DNA of 64,000 bases from Tessaracoccus massiliensis (GCF_000826065.2 NZ_LN623538.1:152344-216343), one strand, 5' to 3'. Positions 44,259-59,386 are shown, counted from the stretch's first letter. The notes: generated by a model from the letters alone, not told the origin. A program made the numbers and translations.

Positions 44259-45065
44259 GTGACCAACGAACCGAACGCAGCTCCCGGCCTCCCGGCCTCA
44301 GTGCTGCGTTCGGTTCGTCGTTTGACGCAGCGCCGGGGCCGCGACGTGGCCGGCCTGTTCCTCGCCGAGGGTCGTCAAGCCGTCCGCGAGGCGTTGGCGG
44401 TGGAGTCCCTCGTGCAGGAGGTCATCGTCGATGACCCCGCCAAGCATGCGGATCTCCTCACGGGGATCGACGTGCCCGTCTGGCGCGCCGCCGACCATCA
44501 GATGCGTGGGCTGAGCGACACGGTCACCCCGCAGGGGATCGTGGCCGTGTGCCGGCAACTCACCTACGACTGGTCAGATGTGGCCGACGCGCGGCTCCTG
44601 GTGATCTGCGCCCAGGTGCGCGACCCGGGCAACGCCGGCACCGTCATCCGCTGCGCCGATGCGTTCGGCGCTGACGGCGTGATCCTCACCACCGGCAGCG
44701 TCGAGATCTACAACCCGAAAACTGTGCGCTCCACCGTCGGCAGCCTGTTCCACCTGCCCATCCTCACCGGCGTGCCCCTCGCGGATTCGGTCGGCAAGGT
44801 CAAGGCCATGGGCATGAAGGTGCTCGCGGCCGACGGCGACGGCGACCCGCTGGACCTCAAGGCGGCCGCCGGTGAGCTCAGCGGCCCCGTCGCCTGGATC
44901 ATGGGCAACGAGGCGTGGGGCCTGCCTGATGAAGACCGCCGGTTGGCCGACGAGGTGGTGGCTGTGCCAATGTGGGGCGGGGCGGAAAGCCTGAACCTTT
45001 CCAGCGCCGCCGCGGTGTGCCTCTACGCCACCGCCTCGGCACAACGACGCTCTGAAGCCGAATAG
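44259..45065 (+). CDS. TrmH/SpoU-family RNA 2'-O-methyltransferase
   Basis: 268 residues. An N-terminal substrate-binding domain (about 10-95) is followed by the knotted SPOUT domain with motif 1 VRDPGNAGTVIRCADAFGADGVILT, motif 2 WIMGNEAWGLPDED and motif 3 ESLNLSSAAAVCLYATA. The target is probably 23S rRNA or a tRNA position; it cannot be told from sequence. It sits between rplT and pheS as in many actinobacteria. GTG start at 44259. Confidence 0.93.
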   Translation: MTNEPNAAPGLPASVLRSVRRLTQRRGRDVAGLFLAEGRQAVREALAVESLVQEVIVDDPAKHADLLTGIDVPVWRAADHQMRGLSDTVTPQGIVAVCRQLTYDWSDVADARLLVICAQVRDPGNAGTVIRCADAFGADGVILTTGSVEIYNPKTVRSTVGSLFHLPILTGVPLADSVGKVKAMGMKVLAADGDGDPLDLKAAAGELSGPVAWIMGNEAWGLPDEDRRLADEVVAVPMWGGAESLNLSSAAAVCLYATASAQRRSEAE

Positions 45066-45083
45066 CTGAAGAAGGAGGGACCC

Positions 45084-46196
45084 ATGTCAGGGCCCAATGA
45101 CAACTTCGACCCCAAGCAGGTCGCCGCGCTCAGCGAGGAGGCCGTCGACGGTTTCGTGCGCGACGCGCTCGCCGCGATCGACGCTGCCGGGTCCACCGCC
45201 GAACTGAAGCAGGCACGCCACGACCATGCGGGCGATACCTCACCGCTGGCGCTGGCCAACCGCGAGATCGGCGCACTGCCTCCTCAGGCGCGCAAGGAGG
45301 CCGGTCAGCGCATCGGCAAGGCGCGCGGCACGGTAAGCCAGGCCTTTGCCGCTCGCCAGGAGGCGCTCGCCGTCGGGGAACTGGAGGCGTCGCTGGCCGC
45401 CGAGCGGGTCGACATGTCGCTGCCCGTGAGCACCGGCCCGCGGGGCGCGCTGCACCCCATCACCAACCTCGTCGACGAGATGATCGACGTGTTCGTCGCG
45501 ATGGGCTGGGAGGTGGCAGACGGGCCACAGCTCGAGGCCGAGTGGTACAACTTCGACGCCCTCAATCTCGCGGAGGACCACCCCGCCCGCGCGCTGCAGG
45601 ACACCCTGTGGATTGACCCGCCGACGGCGGGTAAGCTCATGCGCACCCAGACCTCGCCGGTGCAGGCCCGCGCGCTGCTCGACCGCGGCGTGCCGCTCTA
45701 CGTGATCGTGCCCGGCAAGGTGTTCCGCGCCGACGAGTACGACGCCACCCACCTGCCGGTGTTCCACCAGCTCGAGGGTCTCGTCGTCGACAAGGGCATC
45801 TCGATGGCGGACCTGCGCGGCACCCTCGACCATCTGGCCAAGGCGATGTTCGGCGGCGACACCACCACCCGCATGCGCCCGCACTACTTCCCGTTCACCG
45901 AGCCGTCCGCAGAGGTTGACGTGCAGTGCTTCGTCTGCCATGGGGAATCTGTCGGGAACCCCGACGCGCCGTGCCGTACCTGCAGGTCCGAGGGCTGGAT
46001 CGAGTGGGGCGGCTGCGGCGTGGTCAACCCCCGCGTCCTCAAGACCTGCGGCATCGATCCCGACGTCTACTCCGGCTTCGCCTTCGGGATGGGCATCGAC
46101 CGCACCGTCATGTTCCGCACCGGCGCCCCCGACCTGCGCGACTTCGTCGAGGGCGACATCCGCTTCAGCCGTTCGATTCTGGGAGGTGCCCGATGA
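45084..46196 (+). CDS. pheS: Phenylalanyl-tRNA synthetase alpha subunit
   Basis: 370 residues, class II catalytic subunit. The N-terminal coiled coil binds tRNA; motif 1 region HPITNLVDEMIDVFVAMGWEVADGP, motif 2 RTQTSPVQARALLDRG and PGKVFRADEYDATHLPVFHQLEG, motif 3 GFAFGMGIDRTVMFR. ATG at 45084 follows AAGGAGGG. It overlaps pheT by four bases. Confidence 0.97.
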   Translation: MSGPNDNFDPKQVAALSEEAVDGFVRDALAAIDAAGSTAELKQARHDHAGDTSPLALANREIGALPPQARKEAGQRIGKARGTVSQAFAARQEALAVGELEASLAAERVDMSLPVSTGPRGALHPITNLVDEMIDVFVAMGWEVADGPQLEAEWYNFDALNLAEDHPARALQDTLWIDPPTAGKLMRTQTSPVQARALLDRGVPLYVIVPGKVFRADEYDATHLPVFHQLEGLVVDKGISMADLRGTLDHLAKAMFGGDTTTRMRPHYFPFTEPSAEVDVQCFVCHGESVGNPDAPCRTCRSEGWIEWGGCGVVNPRVLKTCGIDPDVYSGFAFGMGIDRTVMFRTGAPDLRDFVEGDIRFSRSILGGAR

Positions 46197-48679
46197 AGGC
46201 CCCGATCTCCTGGCTGCGTGATCTCGTCACGCTGCCCGATGCCACCACCGCGAAGCTCGCGCAGCAGTTCACCAGCGTGGGCCTCACCGTCGAGCACATC
46301 GAATCCACCGCCTCCCCGGTCACCGGCCCCCTGGTTGTGGGCCGGGTGCTGAGCCTCGTCAACGAGCCCCAGAAGAACGGCAAAACCATCCGCTACTGCC
46401 GCGTCGACGTGGGGGAGCACAACGATCCCGCCACCGACGAGTACCCGGCCTCCCGCGGCATCGTGTGCGGCGCGCACAACTTCAACGAGGGTGACCTCGT
46501 CGTCGTGTCGCTGCCCGGCACCGTGCTGCCCGGCGACTTCGAGATCTCGGCGCGCAAGACCTACGGCCACATCTCGGACGGCATGATCGTCTCCGAGCTG
46601 GAGTTGGGCCTCGGCGAGGACCACGACGGCATCATCGTGCTGGCTCCCGGCACCGCAGAGCCCGGAGCGCAGGCGCAGGACCTGCTGTGGAGCGCCGACG
46701 AGGTGCTCGACATCGACGTTACCCCGGACCTCAGCTACTGCCTGTCCATGCGCGGGCTGGCCCGCGAGGCCGCCATCGCCAACGGGGTGACGTTCAACGA
46801 CCCGTACCGCCAGCTTCTGCCGGAGCCGGTCGACGGCGGGCACCCGCTGGTGCTGGAGTCCGAGCGGTGCGGTTCCTTCGTCGCGCTCACCATCGAGGGA
46901 ATCGACCCGTCGGCGCCCTCGCCCCAGTGGATGGCCGATCGCCTGCGCGCCTCGGGCGTGCGCTCGATCTCGCTTGCGGTCGACGTCACCAACTACGTGA
47001 TGCTCGAATCCGGCCAGCCGCTGCACGCCTATGATGCCGAGAAGCTGCAGGGCCCCATCCGCGTGCGCCTCGCGCATGAGGGGGAGCGGCTCACCACACT
47101 CGACGGGCAGACGCGCGAGCTCAGCACCGACGACCTGCTGATCACCGACGACTCGGGCCCCATCGGCATGGCCGGCGTCATGGGCGGCGAAGACACCGAG
47201 GTCTCGGAGACGACCACGACGATCGTGTTGGAGGCGGCCCACTTCGAGCCCGCCTCCGTGTCGCGCACCTTCCGCCGCCACGGCCTGCCCTCCGAGGCGT
47301 CCAAGCGGTTCGAGCGCGGGGTCGACCCGCAATTGCCGTATGCCGCAGCCAAGCGGGCCGCCGAGTTGCTGGCCGAGCATGGCGGCGGCCGCGTCACGGC
47401 GGAGACCATCGTCGGTTCGGCTCCTACGCCGCACACCGTCTCGCTGCGCTCCGGCCTGATCTCCGACGTGCTCGGGACCAAGGTGGAGCAGGACGAGACC
47501 CTGCGACTGCTGAAGGCCGCGGCCATCGACGTGACCGCGCTGGGCGACTCGCTGACCGTGACGGCACCGAGCTGGCGCGGCGACCTCGTCGACCCGTACG
47601 ACGTCGTCGAGGAGGTCGGCAGGCACGTCGGCTACGACCGGATCGGGCTCAGACTCCCCGTTCCGCCCATCGGGCGCGCCCTGGACCCGGTGATCCGTGA
47701 CCGCCGCGCCGCGATGCGCGCGGTCGCCGCGCTGGGTTTCACCGAGGTGCTGTCGCTGCCGTTCGCCGCGCCTTCCGAACTGGACCAGCTCGGCGTGCCC
47801 TCGCAGGATCCGCGACGCAGCCTCATCAAGCTGGCCAACCCGCTCTCCGAGACCCACGGCTACCTGCGCACCACCCTGCTGCCGGGGCTCTTCACTGCCG
47901 TGGCGCGCAACACTTCGCGCAGCATGCCCGACCTGGCGCTGTTCGAGAAGGGGCGGGTGTTCTTCGACGGTGGGGAGCCCGCCGCGCCCCGACCCAGTGT
48001 CGCGCAGCGCCCCACCGAGGAGGAGCTGACCGCGATCGACGCGGCGCTGCCCGCGCAGCCCGAGACGATGGCCGCGGTGGTCACCGGCAACTGGAAGCCC
48101 GCCGGCTGGGACGGCCCCGCCGTCGCCGCGGACTGGACGCACGTGGTGGCCTTCGCCGAGACCGCAGCCGCCGCCGTCGGCGTGGAACTCGACCGGCGCA
48201 ACGCCGAGATGGCCCCGTGGCATCCGGGCCGGTGTGCTGAACTGTCCGTCAACGGCATCGTGCTGGGTTATGCGGGTGAGCTGCACCCCTCCGTCGTCGC
48301 GGCCTACCGCCTGCCCGAGCGCACCTGCGCGGTGGAGTTCAACGCGGATCTGCTGCTGGGCCACGCCGTCCAGGGCGGCGACATCACCCCGCTGGCGGGG
48401 TTCCCGCTGGCCAAGGAGGATGTCGCGCTGATCGTCGACGCGGGCGTGCCTGCCGCCGAGGTGGAGGCCGCTCTCGTCGAGGGCGCCGGTGAACTGCTGG
48501 AGTCCATCGCGCTGTTCGACGTCTACACGGGCGACCAGGTGGGCGAAGGCAGGAAGTCGCTGGCCTTCGGCCTGCGTTTCCGAGGCGATCGCACCCTCAC
48601 CGACGCCGATGCCGCGGAGGCCAGGGAGAACGCGGTGAAGGTGGCCCAGGAGCGCTTCGGCGCCGTCCAACGCGCCTGA
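46193..48679 (+). CDS. pheT: Phenylalanyl-tRNA synthetase beta subunit
   Basis: 828 residues. N-terminal methionine-type start MKAPISWLRDLVTLP, then an EMAP-like tRNA-binding domain (about 40-155, VVGRVLSLVNEPQKNGK, GIVCGAHNFNEGD), the B3/B4 editing region (GLPSEASKRFERGVDPQ), B5, the catalytic-like core, and a C-terminal anticodon-binding domain (FPLAKEDVALIVDAGVPA). Forms an alpha2beta2 enzyme with PheS. Start ATG at 46193 overlaps the pheS stop. Confidence 0.97.
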   Translation: MKAPISWLRDLVTLPDATTAKLAQQFTSVGLTVEHIESTASPVTGPLVVGRVLSLVNEPQKNGKTIRYCRVDVGEHNDPATDEYPASRGIVCGAHNFNEGDLVVVSLPGTVLPGDFEISARKTYGHISDGMIVSELELGLGEDHDGIIVLAPGTAEPGAQAQDLLWSADEVLDIDVTPDLSYCLSMRGLAREAAIANGVTFNDPYRQLLPEPVDGGHPLVLESERCGSFVALTIEGIDPSAPSPQWMADRLRASGVRSISLAVDVTNYVMLESGQPLHAYDAEKLQGPIRVRLAHEGERLTTLDGQTRELSTDDLLITDDSGPIGMAGVMGGEDTEVSETTTTIVLEAAHFEPASVSRTFRRHGLPSEASKRFERGVDPQLPYAAAKRAAELLAEHGGGRVTAETIVGSAPTPHTVSLRSGLISDVLGTKVEQDETLRLLKAAAIDVTALGDSLTVTAPSWRGDLVDPYDVVEEVGRHVGYDRIGLRLPVPPIGRALDPVIRDRRAAMRAVAALGFTEVLSLPFAAPSELDQLGVPSQDPRRSLIKLANPLSETHGYLRTTLLPGLFTAVARNTSRSMPDLALFEKGRVFFDGGEPAAPRPSVAQRPTEEELTAIDAALPAQPETMAAVVTGNWKPAGWDGPAVAADWTHVVAFAETAAAAVGVELDRRNAEMAPWHPGRCAELSVNGIVLGYAGELHPSVVAAYRLPERTCAVEFNADLLLGHAVQGGDITPLAGFPLAKEDVALIVDAGVPAAEVEAALVEGAGELLESIALFDVYTGDQVGEGRKSLAFGLRFRGDRTLTDADAAEARENAVKVAQERFGAVQRA

Positions 48680-48766
48680 GCTGAGCCGAGCGCCTGCGAG
48701 GAACGAGCAGCGCGCTTGGTCGAAGGACGGCCAGCACGGACTCACCCGGCCCACTACGGTGGACGG

Positions 48767-49993
48767 GTGAGTTCTGCATTCAACGTCTCCTCGGAAGTGG
48801 GCCCGCTGCGGCGGGTCATCGTGCACCGGCCGGGGATCGAGTTGGCCAGGCTCACGCCCTCGAACGCCGAGGAACTGCTGTTCGACGACGTCCTGTGGCT
48901 GGAACGCGCCGAGGAGGAGCACGACCTGTTCACCGCGGCCCTCGCCTCCGCCGGGGCCGAGGTGCTGCACTTCGACGAGTTGCTGCGCCGCACGCTCGCG
49001 GTACCGGAGGCGGCTGCGTGGGTCCTCGACGAGACCATCGACGAGCAAACGGTCGGTCCCAGCCTGGCCCACGCCCTGCGCGAGTACCTCGACGACGCCG
49101 GTCCCGACACGCTGTACCGCGTGCTCGTGGGTGGCATGACCAAGGCCGAGGCACTGGAGCGGATCCCGGAGCCGCCGTCGGTGACCTTCGCCCTGGCGCA
49201 CGCCAACGACTTCCTGGTCACGCCGCTGACCAACCGCCTGTTCACCCGCGACGCCACGTGCTGGATCGGCAACGGGGTCAGCATCAACTCCATGCGCACG
49301 CCTGCCCGCCGACGGGAGGCGGTCAACTACCGCGCGATCCTGCGCTGGCATCCCCTGTTCGCCAGTGCGGACTTCGAGTTCTGGTCAGACGACTTCGCCA
49401 CGGGCGAGGCGACCATCGAGGGCGGCGACGTGCTCGTGCCGACGGCGGGGGCGCTCCTGATGGGGATCTCCCAGCGCACCTCACCGCAGGGCATCGAACG
49501 GCTGGCGGTGCGCCTGTTCGAGGCGGGGGCCGTGGAACGCATCGTGGCGGTGCGGATCCCCGACAGGCGGGCCTTCATGCACCTGGACACCGTCCTGACG
49601 ATGGTGGATGAGGAATCCTTCCTGCTCTACGGTGACCTTCCGGAGCCGGAGTGTCACCTTATCCGGCCCGGCGTGGGCGGCCGGTCCCTGCACGTCACGC
49701 AGCTGACCGGGTCTCTGGCTTCGAGCCTCGCAACGGCGATGGGCACGGGGGAGGTCAGGGTGCTGTCCACCGCCCAGGACGCCTTCGCCCGTGAGCGGGA
49801 CCAGTGGCACGACGGCTGCAATGTGCTGGCGGTCGCGCCCGGCGTCGTGGTGGGCTACGAGCGCAACCAGGCGTCCATCGCGGACCTGGTGGCAGGCGGC
49901 ATCGACGTCATCGAGGTGCCTGGCTCCGAGCTGGGGCGGGGGCGGGGAGGCCCGCGCTGCATGTCATGCCCCATCGAGCGGGCGCCGCTCTGA
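48767..49993 (+). CDS. arcA: Arginine deiminase
   Basis: 408 residues. Hydrolyses arginine to citrulline and ammonia. Family landmarks: SEVGPLRRVIVHRPGIEL, NDFLVTPLTNRLFTRDATCWIG (FTRD), EGGDVLVPT, HLDTVLTMVDEESFLLY and the catalytic Cys near the end in GRGRGGPRCMSCPIER. GTG at 48767 is chosen because it gives the conserved SSEVGPL start; the SD is weak. No arcB/arcC/arcD follows, so it is an orphan here. It may feed citrulline to ArgG, if argG exists elsewhere. Confidence 0.94.
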   Translation: MSSAFNVSSEVGPLRRVIVHRPGIELARLTPSNAEELLFDDVLWLERAEEEHDLFTAALASAGAEVLHFDELLRRTLAVPEAAAWVLDETIDEQTVGPSLAHALREYLDDAGPDTLYRVLVGGMTKAEALERIPEPPSVTFALAHANDFLVTPLTNRLFTRDATCWIGNGVSINSMRTPARRREAVNYRAILRWHPLFASADFEFWSDDFATGEATIEGGDVLVPTAGALLMGISQRTSPQGIERLAVRLFEAGAVERIVAVRIPDRRAFMHLDTVLTMVDEESFLLYGDLPEPECHLIRPGVGGRSLHVTQLTGSLASSLATAMGTGEVRVLSTAQDAFARERDQWHDGCNVLAVAPGVVVGYERNQASIADLVAGGIDVIEVPGSELGRGRGGPRCMSCPIERAPL

Positions 49994-50043
49994 GCGGGGA
50001 GTGGAAGTGTGGGGCCGGACCGCAGAACGCCTCTCGGCGCGTG

Positions 50044-50058
50044 GCCGCTCGTAGCGGC
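50044..50058. terminator. Small hairpin between convergent genes
   Basis: GCCGCT-CGT-AGCGGC, followed by TT. It lies in the 129-base gap between arcA and the convergent gene at 50123. Weak, bidirectional at best. Confidence 0.4.
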
Positions 50059-50122
50059 TTAAAGTGGAGCCCGGGGTTACCGCGGCCCGGCTCTACCGAG
50101 TGTAATCGACTGGGCGTCAGGC

Positions 50123-50725
50123 TCAAGTCAACTGGCCCAGACGCCACAGCTTCGCCTGCTCGGTGAAGTCGCGGGCCATCGCGGCGTAGCCCACGGCGCG
50201 GCGCGGCTGATCCTCATCCTCCGCGGTAGCCAGCTCTGTCGCGCCGGCCGACATCACCCGGCTGAACGCCGAAGCCCGCTCCAGCGCGACGGCGAAGTCG
50301 CCGGTGAAGGCGCCCCGCAGGATCTGGTTGGCCAGCTCCACCACCTGGGCCGGGGTGGGCGCGTGCGGCGAACCCGCGATGGCCTGGTTGACGCCGTCGA
50401 CCTCGGTGCCGCGGGTGAAGATCCGCCCGGCGCTCTCCGGGTTACCGGCCACCGTGTGCCTGATGAGGTACAGCCGCCACAGCGCGCCGGGCAGCGAATC
50501 CGCCGGCGCGTCCGCCCACAGCTCGGCCACGTCGTCGATGCCGTGCACATCGGCGTAGTCGATGAGGCGCTCGGTGATCTCCGGATCCGGGGCGTTACGC
50601 ACCCGGTGGAGGATGGCGGCCGCGGTGTCGCGGGCGAGGCCGCCGAGCTCGGCTGGGTCGCCTGATCCGCGCAGCGTCTCGATGATGTCGCCGGGTCGAC
50701 GAACGGGCTTGTGGAAGTCTGCCAT
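50123..50725 (-). CDS. Conserved hypothetical protein, 200 aa
   Basis: Predicted cytosolic, helical protein: FHKPVRRPGDIIETLRGSG, ITERLIDYADVHGIDDVAELWADA, LPGALWRLYLIRHTV, then APTPAQVVELANQILRGAFTGDFAVALERASAFSRVM. It looks like an actinobacterial conserved protein, but I cannot name the family. It is divergent from the TetR regulator gene, 88 bases apart, so it may be that regulator's target. Confidence 0.7.
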   Translation of the reverse strand: MADFHKPVRRPGDIIETLRGSGDPAELGGLARDTAAAILHRVRNAPDPEITERLIDYADVHGIDDVAELWADAPADSLPGALWRLYLIRHTVAGNPESAGRIFTRGTEVDGVNQAIAGSPHAPTPAQVVELANQILRGAFTGDFAVALERASAFSRVMSAGATELATAEDEDQPRRAVGYAAMARDFTEQAKLWRLGQLT

Positions 50726-50813
50726 GGCTTCAGCCTATGCCCGCAGCCCCAGTAGGGTGGCCACGTGCAGATCACCGAACCTTCGCCTCCGCTCGAGCGT
50801 CTGGGTGGCTCCT

Positions 50814-51356
50814 GTGGCGCTGAGTAGGACAGCGATCGTGGCTGCGAGCCTGGCGATCCTCGACGAGTACGGGCTGGGTGACCTCAGCATGCGCCGCGTC
50901 GCCGTCGCGCTCGGGGTGCAGGCGGGCGCTCTGTACTACCACGTGCCCAACAAGCAGTCACTGCTCGCCGCCATCGCCGACGAGATCCTCACCGGCACGC
51001 TGGTTGAGCCGACTGCCCAGCTTGCCCATCTCTCCGCCTGGGCCCACAACCTCCGAGACGCCCTACTCAGGCATCGCGACGCCGCCGAACTGGTCGCCTC
51101 CACGCACGCGCTGGGCCTCGGCACCGTCGACCCCACCGCGCCCGGGCGCACACTCCTCGAAGAGGCAGGCCACCCGGAACCTGAGGCGACCATGGCCGCA
51201 CTGCTGCACTTCGTGCTCGGCCACGTCGTCGAGGAGCAGACCCGGGCCCAGATGCAGGCTCTCGGCGTCGTCGAGCACTTCGACCCGGCCACCGCCGCCC
51301 ATCACTTCAAGGTGGGCGTGGAGACCTTCGTGCGCGGGATCGCCGCAGTAGGGTAG
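50814..51356 (+). CDS. TetR-family transcriptional regulator
   Basis: About 180 residues. N-terminal helix-turn-helix: LSRTAIVAASLAILDEYGLGDLSMRRVAVALGVQAGALYYHVPNKQSLLAAIADEIL, the standard TetR DNA-binding pattern. The C-terminal ligand domain resembles the TetR class (HFVLGHVVEEQTRAQM). GTG at 50814 is likeliest from the N-terminal pattern; GTG at 50805 is an alternative. The ligand is unknown. It is followed after 4 bases by a lipoprotein gene. Confidence 0.88.
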   Translation: MALSRTAIVAASLAILDEYGLGDLSMRRVAVALGVQAGALYYHVPNKQSLLAAIADEILTGTLVEPTAQLAHLSAWAHNLRDALLRHRDAAELVASTHALGLGTVDPTAPGRTLLEEAGHPEPEATMAALLHFVLGHVVEEQTRAQMQALGVVEHFDPATAAHHFKVGVETFVRGIAAVG

Positions 51357-51360
51357 AGGC

Positions 51361-51711
51361 ATGAACGCTCAGCGACGTGGTTTCCGGGCGCTGGCCCGGG
51401 CCGTGCTCATCGTGCTGGTGTGTGCCCTGGCCGCCTGCACCGGCGTCCAGACGATCAGCCCCTCCACCTACACCGGGTCACCGGATTCCGCCACGCTGAT
51501 CGTCCACGTCGTGACCTCCGACGGCGGCTCCATCGACGAGGCCACCGTGGCGGAGCAGAACGATGAGCGGGTGGTCATTAAGGTGAGGCTGGTGGAAGGC
51601 GCTGATGCAGAGGCGCAACCCGTGACGCTGGATGCCGAGGTCACCCTGGACAGGGCGCTCGGAACCCGCGAGGTGGTCGACACCGAGGGCCGCGCGATCC
51701 CCCAGGCGTGA
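51361..51711 (+). CDS. Small putative lipoprotein
   Basis: 116 residues. Signal peptide with a lipobox ALAAC (cysteine at about residue 26) after a hydrophobic core LARAVLIVLVCALAA. The mature part is a short beta-rich domain (SATLIVHVVTSDGGSIDEATVAEQNDERVVIKVRL). Likely anchored to the outer face of the membrane. Function unknown; it follows the TetR gene closely. Confidence 0.75.
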   Translation: MNAQRRGFRALARAVLIVLVCALAACTGVQTISPSTYTGSPDSATLIVHVVTSDGGSIDEATVAEQNDERVVIKVRLVEGADAEAQPVTLDAEVTLDRALGTREVVDTEGRAIPQA

Positions 51712-51715
51712 GGCG

Positions 51716-54859
<3,144 letters not shown>

Positions 54860-54863
<4 letters not shown>

Positions 54864-55783
54864 TGACCCGCACCCAGACCCATCAGCAGCCCGAGCTGAT
54901 CGCCAAGGCCTCCACCCTCATCGAGGCGCTGCCCTGGCTGGCCGAATACGCCGGGCAGACCGTCGTGATCAAGTACGGCGGCAACGCCATGACCGATGAC
55001 AACCTCAAGCGCGCCTTCGCGGAGGACATCGTCTTCCTCCGTCGCGTCGGCGTGAAGCCCGTCGTCGTGCACGGCGGTGGCCCGCAGATTTCGTCGATGC
55101 TCAAGAAGCTCGACATCGATTCCGAGTTCCGCGGCGGCCTGCGCGTCACCACCCCCGAAGCGATGGACGTGGTGCGGATGGTCCTCGTCGGCCAGGTGGG
55201 TCGCGAGTTGGTCAACCTGATCAACCAGCACGGCCCCTTCGCCGTCGGCATGTCCGGCGAGGACGGCGGGTTGTTCACCGCCAAGAGGCGCGGGTTGATG
55301 GTCGACGATGAGGAGATCGACCTCGGCCTGGTGGGCGACGTCAAGGCCGTCGACCCCACCGCCATCAACGACCTCATCGATGCAGGCCGCATCCCCGTGG
55401 TCGCCACCGTCGCGCCCGACAGGGACGGGCAGGTGCACAACGTCAACGGCGACACCGCTGCCGCCGCGCTCGCCGTCGCGCTCGGCGCCAAGCGGCTGGT
55501 GATGCTCACCAACGTGGCCGGCGTCTACGAGAACTACCCGGACGAGGATTCGGTCATCACGCAGATCACCCCCGATGAGGTGCGCGCGCTGCTGCCCTCC
55601 CTCGACGCGGGCATGATCCCGAAGATGGAGGCCTGCGTCCGCGCCGTCGACGGCGGGGTCACCTCCGCCACCGTCCTCGACGGCCGCGTGCTGCACTGCC
55701 TGCTGCTCGAGATCTTCACCGACGAGGGCGTGGGCACGATGGTCACCGACTCCCAGTCACAACCGGCGAAGGGCGATGCATGA
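54860..55783 (+). CDS. argB: Acetylglutamate kinase
   Basis: 307 residues, second step of arginine synthesis. [10 protein letters not shown] and [14 protein letters not shown] are the ATP-binding and phosphoryl-transfer loops; [19 protein letters not shown] and [17 protein letters not shown] are also typical. The N-terminal helix (about 1-25) suggests the arginine-inhibited hexameric form. ATG at 54860 overlaps the argJ stop; ATG at 54863 is an alternative. Confidence 0.97.
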
Positions 55784-57022
55784 GCCAGGCAGACCTCCAG
55801 GCGCGCTACGGCGCCGTCATGATGAACGCGTTCGGCGCCCCCAAGCGGGTCTTCGAGCGTGGCGAGGGCGTCCACCTCTGGGACGCCGACGGCAGACGGT
55901 ACACCGATCTGCTGTCCGGGCTGGCGGTCAACGGGTTGGGGCACGCCCACCCCGGGGTGACCGCGGCGATCACCGGGCAGTTGGGGCGCCTCGGCCACGT
56001 GTCGAACTTCTACGCCAGCGAGCCGCAGATCCGCCTGGCGGAGCGCCTCGCGCACCTCACGGGGGATCCCACGGCGCGGGTGTTCTTCACCAACTCCGGC
56101 ACCGAGGCCAACGAGGCAGCCTTCAAGCTCACGAGGCTCACCGGGCGCACCCGCATCGTCGCCATGGAGGGCTCCTTCCACGGCCGCACGATGGGCGCCC
56201 TCGCGCTGACCGCCAACGAGAAGTACCGCGCCCCGTTCGAACCTCTCCCCGGCGATGTCACGTTCATTCCCTACGGCGACGTCGATGCCCTCCGAGAGAC
56301 GGTCGACGACACGGTGGCCGCCGTCATCGTCGAGGCGGTGCAGGGGGAGAACGGCGTGGTTCCCGCGCCCGACGGCTACCTCGCGGCGGTGCGCCGCGTG
56401 ACCGAACAGCACGGCGCGTTGATGTGGGTCGACGAGGTTCAGACCGGCCTCGGTCGCTGCGGCGACTACCTCGCCCACCTGCCTTCGACGGTTGAGCCGG
56501 CCGGTGTCGAAAACCGCGCCGACCTCATCACGCTGGCCAAGGGCCTGGGCAACGGCTTCCCGATCGGCGCCTGCATCGCCACAGGGAAGGCTGGGGATCT
56601 GCTGCAGCCGGGCCAGCACGGCACCACGTTCGGTGGGAATCCCGTCGCCGCGGCGGCAGGCAACGCCGTGCTCGACGCGCTCGAGGCAGGCGTGCTGGAG
56701 AACGCCAGATCGACGGGTCAGTGGCTGGCCGATGCCGTGCGCGAGCTCAACCACCCCCTCGTCGATCACGTCCGCGGACACGGGATGCTGCTCGGCGTCG
56801 TGCTGACCGGGGAGGTGGCGGCCCGCGTGGCCGACGCCGCCCTCGACGCGGGCTTCATCATCAACGCGCCGCGTCCCGACGTGCTGCGGCTCGCACCGCC
56901 GCTCATCGCGACGCCCGAAGACCTGCAGCCCTTCGTCGACGCCCTTCCCGGCCTGCTCTCCTCGACGCAGGTTGAGCCTGCGAGCTCTGCGAGCAGTCTC
57001 GAAACCCCTGAAGCTTCCCACC

Positions 57023-57030
<8 letters not shown>
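55780..57030 (+). CDS. argD: Acetylornithine aminotransferase
   Basis: 416 residues, PLP enzyme converting N-acetylglutamate semialdehyde. [49 protein letters not shown] and the PLP lysine in [15 protein letters not shown]. Two oddities: a stretch of about 8 extra residues (around [13 protein letters not shown]) encoded by REP-like DNA at 56484-56513, and a C-terminal tail ([18 protein letters not shown]) encoded by another repeat at 56962-57008. Overlaps argB by four bases and runs 8 bases into argR. Confidence 0.95.
56962..57008. repeat. REP-like repeat forming the argD C-terminus
   Basis: CGACGCAGGTTGAGCCTGCG...CTGCGAGCAGTCTCGAAACC pattern, of the kind scattered in actinobacterial intergenic DNA (a TTTCGAGAC to GGTTGAG type). 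A shorter relative, TTCGACGGTTGAGCC...GTGTCGAAAA, lies inside argD at 56484-56513. Insertion at the argD/argR junction coincides with the place where argF is normally found. Confidence 0.6.
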
Positions 57031-58911
<1,881 letters not shown>

Positions 58912-58924
58912 CCCGCAGCGCTCG

Positions 58925-58979
58925 GTCCCTGAGCGTGCCCCGCGACGAAGGAGCCGGGCACGACGAAGGGCCCCGCAGC
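58925..58979 (+). repeat. Interspersed repeat, copy C
   Basis: Same element as copies A and B: GTCCCTGAGCGTG start, two CGACGAAGG units, GGGCCCCGCAGC end. It begins 14 bases after the argH stop. Confidence 0.8.
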
Positions 58980-59009
58980 TTGTCTGTTGGCGTAACCACC
59001 GCTCGGGTC

Positions 59010-59156
59010 GCCGTGGGGAAGGGGCCGGGTCCCCGCCCGAGGGGAGCCCCATCGGCCGGTGCGCGGTTCGCAGGTGCGTGGTTGCGGCTGTGACGCGGTC
59101 ACCGGCCTCTCCCCGAACGCCCGAGCCTACCCGGGACCCGGCCCCTTCCCCACGGC
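59010..59156. repeat. Palindromic element 1, 24-bp perfect terminal inverted repeats
   Basis: 59010-59033 (beginning GCCGTGGGGAAGGGG) is the exact reverse complement of 59133-59156, with 99 bases between. Structure is that of a small non-coding mobile element or a large RNA hairpin. Confidence 0.85.
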
Positions 59157-59221
59157 TCAAACCCCCAGCGTCTCGGAGCGTCTGCCCGGCACTTGTGGTC
59201 GGCCTCGGCGTCAAGGAGTGG

Positions 59222-59321
59222 CCGGGGGCGGGGGGATTCAAGTACGCGCGCCGAGCCCGGACCGCACCCAGGTAGCTGTTGCCCGGCAACGCCGAGCATC
59301 TTCGAAGTACCCCGCCCCCGG
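59222..59321. repeat. Palindromic element 2, 12-bp inverted repeats
   Basis: CCGGGGGCGGGG (59222-59233) and CCCCGCCCCCGG (59310-59321), with an inner palindrome GTTGCCCGGCAAC near 59278-59290. Confidence 0.7.
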
Positions 59322-59386
59322 ACACGACGGCAACCACAGCACCAACGGTTTCGGCAACAACCCCACACCACCCTGAGCGTGTGAAG

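Noticed and set aside
46067..49351. 1094-codon minus-strand frame opposite pheT and arcA
   Set aside because: Shadow of two clear genes on the other strand.
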